Shown here: positions 12,571-19,186 of the stretch, one piece after another | Numbering within the stretch: position 1 is the stretch's first letter | How the letters are laid out: each line of letters begins with the position of its first letter | Origin: Pseudomonadota bacterium | Lineage (GTDB): Bacteria; Pseudomonadota; Gammaproteobacteria; Steroidobacterales; Steroidobacteraceae | DNA length: 33,368 nucleotides | Direction of reading: 5' to 3' | NCBI GenBank assembly: GCA_026398785.1 | Contig: JAPLSF010000033.1 | Coordinates: forward strand, 1 to 33,368 | Translations under genes and position numbers: made by a program | The notes under the pieces: model-generated | Seen by the model: only the letters and a program-made list of their open reading frames with translations | Databases searched by the model: none | Told to the model about the DNA's origin: nothing

Positions 12571-12624
12571 GTTGCAGGCGGTCGATCCGGTACCTTGCCC
12601 CGAGCTTGAAAAGGCAGACGCGCG
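12571..12624 (+). repeat. Partial copy of the 18-nt-loop hairpin element
   Basis: It begins GTTGCAGGCGGTCGATCCGG, continues CCTTGCCCCGAGC and then has the core TTGAAAAGGCAGACGCGC. This is the left arm plus core of the hairpin family. The right arm is missing (GCACGGTG follows instead). Confidence 0.75.
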
Positions 12625-12647
12625 CACGGTGACAGGCGGTCGATCCG

Positions 12648-12697
12648 GTACCTTTCCCCGAGCTTGAAAAGGCAGACACGCGCTCGGGGAAAGGTAC
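12648..12697. repeat. Hairpin element H1 (16-bp arms, 18-nt loop)
   Basis: GTACCTTTCCCCGAGC (12648-12663) is exactly complementary to 12682-12697. The loop is TTGAAAAGGCAGACACGC. Beyond the right arm, GCCTG matches the CAGGC further out on the left after a gap of about ten bases, so longer arms may have been trimmed. Confidence 0.85.
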
Positions 12698-12706
12698 GCC
12701 TGAACT

Positions 12707-12728
12707 CGTTTTCGGCGCGCCGAAAACG
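12707..12728. repeat. Perfect 22-bp palindrome
   Basis: CGTTTTCGGCG followed immediately by its reverse complement, with no spacer. It lies between hairpin H1 and the TCGCACGGC tag and has no counterpart in locus 2. Confidence 0.8.
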
Positions 12729-12765
12729 TCGCACGGCGCAAGCAACGCCACCGCGCTCCGATCAA

Positions 12766-12792
12766 AACCTCTCCCGCTAAACGGGAGAGGTT
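12766..12792. repeat. 11-bp-stem hairpin before the toxin-antitoxin unit
   Basis: AACCTCTCCCG (12766-12776), loop CTAAA, then the exact complement (12782-12792). It resembles the hairpin at 12467 and the imperfect ACCCTCACCCCCAAAGCGGG at about 31198. Without a T-run I treat it as a repeat module rather than a terminator. Confidence 0.65.
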
Positions 12793-12843
12793 GGCTGAAG
12801 CACGGGCGAGGAGCCCAGTAGTCTCTCGCATGCACGAATAGTG

Positions 12844-12872
12844 TTGTTGCAAAAGCAACAGATAAGAATAAA
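12844..12872 (+). promoter_or_regulatory. Promoter with palindromic operator for the RES-Xre pair
   Basis: TTGTTG (12844-12849), a 17-nt spacer and AATAAA (12867-12872) form a plausible promoter in an AT-rich island. A perfect inverted repeat, TGTTGC-AAAA-GCAACA (12845-12860), overlaps the -35 and spacer, where an Xre antitoxin would bind to repress its own operon. The inferred transcript start is close to ATG 12881, so the mRNA may be nearly leaderless. Confidence 0.6.
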
Positions 12873-12874
12873 AT

Positions 12875-13270
12875 GTGCTAATGGAGCGCCTTTCCCCTAC
12901 CTTAACGACCCATGCCGTGGCCGACGGGGCCAACCTCCGTCCCGCGGAAGTGCTGACGCGCGCGCTCGTCAAAGCAGGCAAGGAGCTTGGCCTCACCCAG
13001 GCCGATCTCGGCGCCATCGTCGGCCGTGACCGCACCGCGCTGAGCCGCGGTGCCCTCGAACCCGACACCAAGTCCGGTGAGCTCGCGCTGCTCTTGATCC
13101 GCGCCTACCGCTCGCTCTTCTTACTCGTGGGTGGCGAACCCCGCCAGATGAAGCACTGGATGCACGCCCACAATCATCACGTGGGCGGCGTGCCAGCCGA
13201 GCTCGTCCGCTCCGTGCCGGGCCTCATGCGCGTGGTCGAATACCTCGACGCCATCCGGGGTCGCGTGTGA
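12875..13270 (+). CDS. Xre/MbcA/ParS-type antitoxin of a RES-Xre system
   Basis: Antitoxin of the Xre-MbcA-ParS family, which neutralises a RES-domain toxin and represses its own promoter. It has an N-terminal helix-turn-helix-like region (ALVKAGKELGLTQADLGAIV, about residues 30-49) and a C-terminal toxin-binding region (HWMHAHNHHVGGVPAELV ... GLMRVVEYLDAIRGRV). It is 131 aa from GTG 12875; ATG 12881 two codons later is equally possible. Its TGA overlaps the toxin GTG by 4 nt (GTGA), typical of a coupled pair. A palindrome in the promoter is the likely operator. Confidence 0.9.
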   Translation: MLMERLSPTLTTHAVADGANLRPAEVLTRALVKAGKELGLTQADLGAIVGRDRTALSRGALEPDTKSGELALLLIRAYRSLFLLVGGEPRQMKHWMHAHNHHVGGVPAELVRSVPGLMRVVEYLDAIRGRV

Positions 13271-14019
13271 GCGACATCTGGGAGGCGTGCTCCGACCGCG
13301 CCGTACCCGTTGCCCTGCAAGGCGAAGTATTCCGTCTCGTCGAGAGCCAGGAACAGGTCGCAACGAATTCCCTCGTGGGCACTCTCGCCGAACAGGCGTT
13401 GCTCGAAGACCTGATCGAAGCCTCCAAGCCGCAGCTCCCCGGACCGGCAATCGGTCTGCACTACCTGTTGGCGACACCGTTCCGCTACCCGCCGCTGCCT
13501 TGGGGTTCACGGTTCGGCAGGCGCTTCGAAGCCAGTCTGTTCTATGCGGCGCGAAGCACCGATACGGTGCTCGCCGAGAGCGCGTACTACCGGTTCGTCT
13601 TCTGGTCCGGCATGGCCGCACCACCGCCCGCGCCGCTCGACACGCGGCACACGCTGTTCCGCGCTTCGATCGGTACCGCCCGCGGCCTGCAACTGCAGCA
13701 CGCACCGTTCGAAGAGCATGCGGTGGCACTGCTCGATCGCCGCTACTACGGCGTCACCCAGGCCCTCGGCTCGGCCATGCGCGACGCCGGCATCGAAGCC
13801 TTCGAATACCGCTCGGCGCGTGATCCGCAGCAGGGGTTGAACGTCGCGCTCTTTACGCCCGCCGCGCTCAGAGCGTCCAGGCCTGACATCCTCGACGAAT
13901 GGCTGTGCCAGACCACCGCTGAGCGCGTGAGTTACTACAGTCGCCCCGGTGGCGGCATTTGCGAGTTTCCAATCGACACGTTTCTGGTCGAAGGCAAGCT
14001 GCCCTTGCCAGCCGCATGA
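13267..14019 (+). CDS. RES-domain toxin (probable NAD+-degrading)
   Basis: Toxin of a type II RES-Xre module. Characterised RES toxins (for example MbcT) consume NAD+ or ADP-ribosylate targets, arresting growth. The 250-aa protein shows the RES core: PWGSRFGRRFEASLFYAARS followed by LAESAYYRF, with the likely active-site residues Arg82, Tyr93 and Glu104. The C-terminal half ends in RVSYYSRPGGGICEFPIDTF. It overlaps the antitoxin stop and is followed 10 bp later by mnmE. That places the toxin directly upstream of a housekeeping gene that may be co-transcribed with it. The reading frame is intact. The exact enzymatic activity is inferred from the family. Confidence 0.9.
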   Translation: MSDIWEACSDRAVPVALQGEVFRLVESQEQVATNSLVGTLAEQALLEDLIEASKPQLPGPAIGLHYLLATPFRYPPLPWGSRFGRRFEASLFYAARSTDTVLAESAYYRFVFWSGMAAPPPAPLDTRHTLFRASIGTARGLQLQHAPFEEHAVALLDRRYYGVTQALGSAMRDAGIEAFEYRSARDPQQGLNVALFTPAALRASRPDILDEWLCQTTAERVSYYSRPGGGICEFPIDTFLVEGKLPLPAA

Positions 14020-14029
14020 GCAGCGCCCC

Positions 14030-15391
14030 ATGAGTGCAACGGCAAGCGAAACGATAGCGGCGATTGCGACCGCACCCGGTCGCGGCGGGATCGGCATCGT
14101 TCGCGTGTCGGGCCCGCAGACCGTGAACATCGCCCGCTCGCTGCTCGGGACCGCCCTTGAACCGCGACGCGCCGAATTGCGCGCGTTTCTCGATGCTGCC
14201 GGCTCACCCATCGACACGGGCCTGGCGCTCTACTTTGCGGGACCGCATTCGTTCACCGGCGAAGACGTGCTCGAGCTGCATGGGCACGGCGGCCCAGTGG
14301 TCATGGAGCTGCTGTTGCAGCGCGTGCTGGCCCTCGGTGCGCGCGCAGCGACTGCTGGCGAGTTCACGCAACGCGCCTTCCTCAACGACAAGCTCGACCT
14401 CGCGCAAGCCGAAGCGATCGCTGACTTGATCGACAGTGGATCCGCGCAGGCGGCGCGCGCGGCATTGCGCTCGCTGCAGGGTGAGTTCTCCGCCCGCGTG
14501 CATGAACTCGCCGAGGCAGTTCTTCTGCTGCGGCTCTGGATCGAGGCGGCCATCGACTTTCCCGAGGAAGAAATCGATTTCCTTGCGGACCGCGCTCTCG
14601 GGGAACGCATGCGGGATGTGCGGCAACGATTCACCGCGCTGGCGGAAACCGCCCGCCAGGGCGCATTGCTGCGTGACGGCCTGACGGTCGTCATTGCGGG
14701 TCGCCCGAACGCAGGCAAGTCGAGCCTGTTGAATCGCCTGGCCGGTTACGACGCCGCAATCGTCACCGCGACGCCCGGCACGACGCGCGACGTGCTGCGT
14801 GAACGCATCTCGATCGACGGCCTGCCGCTGCACATCCTCGACACGGCAGGACTGCGCGAATCCCCGGACGAGACGGAAGCCGAGGGCATTCGGCGTGCCC
14901 GCCAGGAAATCTCACGCGCAGACCGTGTGCTCTTCGTCGTCGATGCCGCGGATCCCCAGGCGATCGCCGCGATCGACAACGACCTGCAGCACGTACCCGC
15001 AAAGATTCCACTCACGCTCGTCTTCAACAAGATCGATCGCAGCGGTGACGCGGTGAAGGTGGAGGCGGGGCAGGGCGGCGCGCCGCGTGTCTACCTCAGC
15101 GCAGGTTCAGGCGCGGGCCTCGACGGCTTGCGTCAGCACCTCAAGGACTGCATCGGCTTTCATCCTGCATCGGACGGCGCGCTCTCGGCACGAACCCGGC
15201 ACATCGATGCGTTGCGACGCGCACGGGAGCATGTCGAGACGGCGCATGAGCTGCTGACGACGCGGCATGCGGGCGAACTTGTCGCGCAGGAACTGCGTGA
15301 CGCACATCAGGCGCTGGGTGAGATTACCGGCGAAGTGTCGAGCGACGATTTGCTGGGCCGGATCTTTGCCAGCTTCTGCATCGGCAAGTGA
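14030..15391 (+). CDS. mnmE: tRNA uridine-5-carboxymethylaminomethyl modification GTPase MnmE
   Basis: GTPase that, with MnmG, builds the cmnm5 group on U34 of certain tRNAs. I choose ATG 14030, which gives 453 aa (E. coli MnmE is 454) beginning MSATASETIAAIATAPGRGG, the family N-terminus. The upstream in-frame extension lies in the toxin gene and is not MnmE-like. G1 GRPNAGKSS is near residue 223, G3 DTAGLRE follows, and G4 NKID is near 333. The C-terminal FCIGK with its catalytic Cys is present. It is separated from mnmG by about 3.8 kb of unrelated genes. Confidence 0.97.
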   Translation: MSATASETIAAIATAPGRGGIGIVRVSGPQTVNIARSLLGTALEPRRAELRAFLDAAGSPIDTGLALYFAGPHSFTGEDVLELHGHGGPVVMELLLQRVLALGARAATAGEFTQRAFLNDKLDLAQAEAIADLIDSGSAQAARAALRSLQGEFSARVHELAEAVLLLRLWIEAAIDFPEEEIDFLADRALGERMRDVRQRFTALAETARQGALLRDGLTVVIAGRPNAGKSSLLNRLAGYDAAIVTATPGTTRDVLRERISIDGLPLHILDTAGLRESPDETEAEGIRRARQEISRADRVLFVVDAADPQAIAAIDNDLQHVPAKIPLTLVFNKIDRSGDAVKVEAGQGGAPRVYLSAGSGAGLDGLRQHLKDCIGFHPASDGALSARTRHIDALRRAREHVETAHELLTTRHAGELVAQELRDAHQALGEITGEVSSDDLLGRIFASFCIGK

Positions 15392-15430
15392 GTTAGTGTT
15401 CCCCGCCGAAGCGCTGGAATCGCGCTGGCG

Positions 15431-16957
15431 CTATCTGCGCGATACTTTGATCCGTCGCATTACTTCCGCGAGCTCCGCATCCCGTCCGGCCGCAATGTCC
15501 TCGAGGCGAGGTTGCACGTAGACGTCGGGTTCGATACCCGCGTCGGGCAGCGGTCCAGCGGCGATTGGGAACTGTCCGATCAATGGCACGTCGGTTTCGA
15601 TGTGGGATTTCGGTAATCGCAAGAAGAAGAACGCACCGCCGGTGATACCGCGTTGGTTGCCGCCCGTGGCCTGGCCGACCAGCGTGCCCAACCGATGGCG
15701 CTGCACGGTCGCGGCGAACTCAAACGTCGCCGAACTGTTCACGGCGCCGACCAGCACCCACACGCGTCCGCTGTAACGCGGACTCAATGCCCTGACGACT
15801 GAACCCTCGGCGTCGTTGTCGTACTTCGTCAGGCGATAGAAACCGTCGCCGAGGTCGACGGCCGAATCGCCCCAGTCGTAGAACGTGCGATCCCAGGTTT
15901 CCAGCATCGGCCGCAGGTCGTCGGGCACCTTGCGATAGCGCGTCTTGCGCACGATCGGTTCGGCGGGCAGGCCGCTGGTCGTGAGGTGCGCGAGGATGCG
16001 ATCGCCCACGCTGCTGCCACCTTCGTTGGCGCGCAGGTCGATGATCAGATCGCCGTTGCCTTTGGCATCAAGCCTGCTGAACAACTGATCGAGGTATGGT
16101 TCCCAGGCGAACTTCGAGTTGTACAGTGCCCAGGTCGGCATGCTGAGCAGTCCCACGCCCGGTGCTACCTCCGCGTAGCTCCACGGGTTCGTGTCATCGC
16201 GTGGCGTGCCTTCAGTGGCGACTCGCTTGTCCCACGCCAAAGCAGGAACCTGCAATGATCGCACCTTGGCACCGGGCGATGTCCGGACCTCAAGCACGAA
16301 GGGACTACCTTCGTCGCGTGGAAACGCGAGCGGAAAGTAGACGTCGAACGCTTCATAGCGACCGTAGCCCTGCACTTCGAGGTTGCTGACGCGCTTCGCG
16401 TCGTTACCACCGTCGGCGCGTGAGTATGGGAGCAGGCCCTCGAGGATCGCCGCGACAGGGCGGCCGTCGATCGACAGTACCTCGGTTCCGCGCTGCAGTC
16501 CCGGCACGTCGACGTAAGCGCGCGTGACGACCATGCGTCGATCCAGCCAGCGGAACGCGAAGGGGATCCGCGGTCGTTGCAACAGAGTTCGCTCTACTTC
16601 CTCACCCTGGTTGAAGAAGTTGGGATAGGTGTGACCGCACTGGATGAACGTCGTGAGCCGGGCAATGGCCAGATATGCGTCGGCGAGGGTTCGATCCCGA
16701 GCCAACTCGCTATCGAGCGCGGCGAACGCGTCGTCGATCTGGGCCTTGGACCGGTATCGATACAGCCCCGGGTGCAGCGTCTCGTAGGCCCGGCGCAGGA
16801 CCGCAGCGTCCGCCTGCAGGTCCGCCGCGGGAATGAGCCTCCCGGTCGCAGGCGCCGGAACATTTCCCGCTGCAGCGACCCCTGGCACGACGAAGGCTGC
16901 GAGCAGCGTCGTCGTCGCCGCAAAGGCCCAGAATCTCCGCCATGTCCTTGCCTGCAC
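15431..16957 (-). CDS. S41-family peptidase, secreted
   Basis: Probable periplasmic or secreted serine protease of the C-terminal-processing (S41) type. I choose GTG 16957, preceded by AGGGAG at normal spacing; this gives 508 aa with a signal-peptide-like N-terminus (RFWAFAATTTLLAAFVVPG). S41-like features are LIIDLRANEGGSS and the segment VLVGAVNSSATFEFAATVQR, where a Ser of NSSA is the likely nucleophile, followed by GQATGGNQRGITGG. A PDZ-like middle part contains GTEVLSIDGRPV. It converges on mnmE with 39 bp between the stops and diverges from the acyltransferase gene. The substrate is unknown. Confidence 0.82.
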   Translation of the reverse strand: MQARTWRRFWAFAATTTLLAAFVVPGVAAAGNVPAPATGRLIPAADLQADAAVLRRAYETLHPGLYRYRSKAQIDDAFAALDSELARDRTLADAYLAIARLTTFIQCGHTYPNFFNQGEEVERTLLQRPRIPFAFRWLDRRMVVTRAYVDVPGLQRGTEVLSIDGRPVAAILEGLLPYSRADGGNDAKRVSNLEVQGYGRYEAFDVYFPLAFPRDEGSPFVLEVRTSPGAKVRSLQVPALAWDKRVATEGTPRDDTNPWSYAEVAPGVGLLSMPTWALYNSKFAWEPYLDQLFSRLDAKGNGDLIIDLRANEGGSSVGDRILAHLTTSGLPAEPIVRKTRYRKVPDDLRPMLETWDRTFYDWGDSAVDLGDGFYRLTKYDNDAEGSVVRALSPRYSGRVWVLVGAVNSSATFEFAATVQRHRLGTLVGQATGGNQRGITGGAFFFLRLPKSHIETDVPLIGQFPIAAGPLPDAGIEPDVYVQPRLEDIAAGRDAELAEVMRRIKVSRR

Positions 16958-17129
16958 GCGGTCTCCCTGAGCGTTGCTGATCGTAACGAAGACCCTGGCC
17001 TGTTCGTGCCTGACGACGGAACGGTTCCGGGGACGATGCGCCGGACAGGCGGGCGACTCTGCCCGAAGCGCGGATTGGCTTATCATTCCCAACCCGGCCA
17101 GGGATTTACGCCGGGGTAAAGGGGCGGCC
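16958..17129. other. Divergent gap, S41 protease / WS-DGAT
   Basis: A 172-bp divergent region that should carry both promoters. The only hint is TATCAT near 17081, without a good -35. I see no small gene. Confidence 0.3.
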
Positions 17130-18788
17130 ATGAGACAGCTTTCCGGTGCGGATTCGATGTTCCTGCAGTTCGAGCGCGGGAACAATTTCATGCACGTCGC
17201 TTCACTGGCGATCTACGACCCGTCGACCGCACCGGGCGGTGGGGTGCGGTTCAAGGACGTGCTGCGGCACTTCGCCACCCGCGTCGCCCAGTTCCCGCAG
17301 TTCCGCCGCCGGCTGGTGTCCCTGCCGTTTTCGCTCGACCGTCCGTACTGGGTTGAGTCCGACAGCATCGATGTCGAATTCCACGTTCGTCACATCGCCG
17401 TGCCGCACCCGGGCGACTGGCGGCAGCTCTGCATCCAGGTGGCGCGCCTGCACTCGCGACCGCTCGACCGCAGCAAGCCACTGTGGGAGGCCTACGTCAT
17501 CGAAGGCCTGCACGACGTCCCCGGCGCCCCGCCTGGCAGCTTCGCCTTGTACACGAAGATGCATCACTCGATCGTCGACGGCGAATCGGGCACCGAGATC
17601 ATGCGGGCGCTGCATTCGCTGATACCCGAACAGATCGATTTCGATGCCGAGGAACAGAGCGCGAGCGGGATCTACCATGCCGACCGCGAACCGACACTGG
17701 TCGAGCTGTACTCGCGCGCGCTGGCCCACAACGTGCAGAAGCTGCCGAACTTCGCGCGCTTCTCGCTCGGGACGGCGCGCAAGGTCGCGTCGCTCGGCGC
17801 CGAGGCATTGACCAGGTTCAATAACCTGGGACAGGGCGGCTTCGTCTCCAACGTCCGTTCACTGCTGACGGGTGACCTGAGCACGCTGCTGCCACGCATG
17901 CCGCCGCAGACGCGCTTCAGCGGCGATGTGTCGGCGCACCGTGTGTTTGAAGCCGTGTCGCTGCCGCTCGCCGACTTCCGCGCGATCCGCAAACAGGTGC
18001 CGGCGGCCACCATCAACGACCAGTTCCTCTGCATCGTCGGCGGAGCGCTGCATGCCTACCTGTCCGCGAAGAACGAATTGCCCGATTCGACCATGGTCGC
18101 CATGGTGCCGATGACGCTGCGCGGCCAGGAGAAGGGGGCCGACGTGGGTAACCAGGTCGGTTTCACGCTGATGCCCGTGCACTCCGAGATCGAGGATCCG
18201 CTCGAACGTTTGCGCACGATCTGCGACGCGGCTGCAACCTCGAAGCGCGTGACGGACGCCATCGGCAAGGAACTGGCGCGCGACCTGCTCGAGACGTTGC
18301 CGAGCATCGTGGCGGATCCGCTGCTGCGCAACGTGCGGCTGCCGCGCATCGGCCTCATCGTCTCCAACGTGCGCGGGCCTGACGTCCCGCTGTACATGGC
18401 GGGCGCACGGTTGGTGAACTACGCGCCGATCAGCATCGCGCTCGACGGCATGGGTCTCAATGTCACGGCCTTCAGCTATGCGGGAAACATGTGGCTCTGC
18501 GCAGTATCGTGCCGCGAAATGCTGCCGGATCCCTCGTTCTTCGCCGACTGCATGCGCACGTCGTTCGAGCATATGAAGGCAGCGGCTGAGCGTGAAGCGG
18601 CTTTCACGGTGGCCGAGGTGGCGGCCATCGCGCTGGTCGATGGCGACAAGACCATTGAAGGCAAGATCGCGCGCAAACCGGCCCGTCGCCGGGTGAAGGC
18701 GAAAGCCGCTCCGCGCGGAGTGCTGGCCAAGTCGGCCGCCAAGAAGCGTCGCAGCCGCAAGGCCGCTTCGCCCGAAAGCCCGGCCTGA
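17130..18788 (+). CDS. WS/DGAT-family O-acyltransferase (wax ester/triacylglycerol synthase)
   Basis: Bifunctional wax ester synthase/diacylglycerol acyltransferase type enzyme, which joins acyl-CoA to long-chain alcohols or diacylglycerol to form storage lipid. I choose ATG 17130, with AAAGGGG upstream. The 552-aa protein begins MRQLSGADSMFLQFE, as the family does. The catalytic HHxxxDG motif is HHSIVDG at residues 145-151. The C-terminal domain shows NVRGPDVPLYMAGA and later LNVTAFSYAGNMW. The last 45 residues are unusually rich in Lys, Arg and Ala (for example KPARRRVKAKAAPRG). The next gene starts within 6 bp of the stop. Whether it makes wax ester or triacylglycerol cannot be told. Confidence 0.92.
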   Translation: MRQLSGADSMFLQFERGNNFMHVASLAIYDPSTAPGGGVRFKDVLRHFATRVAQFPQFRRRLVSLPFSLDRPYWVESDSIDVEFHVRHIAVPHPGDWRQLCIQVARLHSRPLDRSKPLWEAYVIEGLHDVPGAPPGSFALYTKMHHSIVDGESGTEIMRALHSLIPEQIDFDAEEQSASGIYHADREPTLVELYSRALAHNVQKLPNFARFSLGTARKVASLGAEALTRFNNLGQGGFVSNVRSLLTGDLSTLLPRMPPQTRFSGDVSAHRVFEAVSLPLADFRAIRKQVPAATINDQFLCIVGGALHAYLSAKNELPDSTMVAMVPMTLRGQEKGADVGNQVGFTLMPVHSEIEDPLERLRTICDAAATSKRVTDAIGKELARDLLETLPSIVADPLLRNVRLPRIGLIVSNVRGPDVPLYMAGARLVNYAPISIALDGMGLNVTAFSYAGNMWLCAVSCREMLPDPSFFADCMRTSFEHMKAAAEREAAFTVAEVAAIALVDGDKTIEGKIARKPARRRVKAKAAPRGVLAKSAAKKRRSRKAASPESPA

Positions 18789-18793
18789 CGGTG

Positions 18794-19177
18794 ATGCGCA
18801 CGCGCGACCGGATGCCCCCCGAGCTGCGGCGGGCACTCACCGATCTCTTCGGCGACCCGGTCGACGACGTGGTGCTGCGTGAGCATTCCTGGTTCGCGAA
18901 GCTGCATGGGCACGCCACGGCGACGACTCGCCACAACACGATCTACCTGCGGGGCTCCGTCGACGACTTCTTCGCCAATCCCGAATTGCTGCTGCACGAG
19001 TATTTCCACGTGCTGCGACAGTGGAACCGCGGTCGCATGAACGTCCTCGACTACCTGCTCGAGTGGTATCGGCGCGGCTACTGGCAGAACCGCTACGAGC
19101 GGCAGGCCCGGCGGTTCGTGAAATTGCGGCTTGCGGCGTTCCGGGTGGCGGTGGCGCGCCCGGCAGCGGCCGCCTGA
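18794..19177 (+). CDS. Small HExxH protein, putative metallopeptidase-like
   Basis: A 127-aa protein of no family that I can name with certainty. It contains LLLHEYFHVLRQW, an HExxH zinc-binding motif at residues 68-72, and downstream YWQNRYERQARRF. The Glu at 102 in N-x-x-E could be a third zinc ligand, as in DUF4157-like gluzincins. There is no signal peptide or membrane segment. It starts 5 bp after the WS/DGAT stop (ATG 18794; GTG 18791 is also possible) and ends 9 bp before mnmG, so it is probably co-transcribed with both. A peptidase role is inferred from the motif only. Confidence 0.7.
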   Translation: MRTRDRMPPELRRALTDLFGDPVDDVVLREHSWFAKLHGHATATTRHNTIYLRGSVDDFFANPELLLHEYFHVLRQWNRGRMNVLDYLLEWYRRGYWQNRYERQARRFVKLRLAAFRVAVARPAAAA

Positions 19178-19186
19178 AGTACGCCG

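Larger units (their letters stand above)
12458..12842. repeat. Intergenic mosaic repeat locus 1
   Basis: No gene is seen between yidC and the toxin-antitoxin promoter. The stretch is a mosaic of repeats: a CCTCTCCC-type hairpin (12467-12494), a segment starting GAGGGCCCTGGCG (12512) that recurs at 31238, a partial hairpin unit (12571-12624), a full hairpin unit (12648-12697), a 22-bp palindrome (12707-12728), the tag TCGCACGGCGCAAGCAACG (12729) that recurs at about 31168, and a second CCTCTCCC hairpin (12766-12792). The same modules in a compatible order make up 30925-31440, so both loci derive from one interspersed repeat family. Confidence 0.85.

Noticed and set aside
12414-13071. Open frames on both strands across the repeat loci (also at 30902-31532)
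   Set aside because: They translate the repeat units themselves (strings such as VCLFKLG and PDRPPAT) and have no independent coding signals.
19001-19016. Fifth parS site (TTTCCACGTGCTG) in the HExxH gene
   Set aside because: Only the central CCACGTG matches; the outer half-sites do not.
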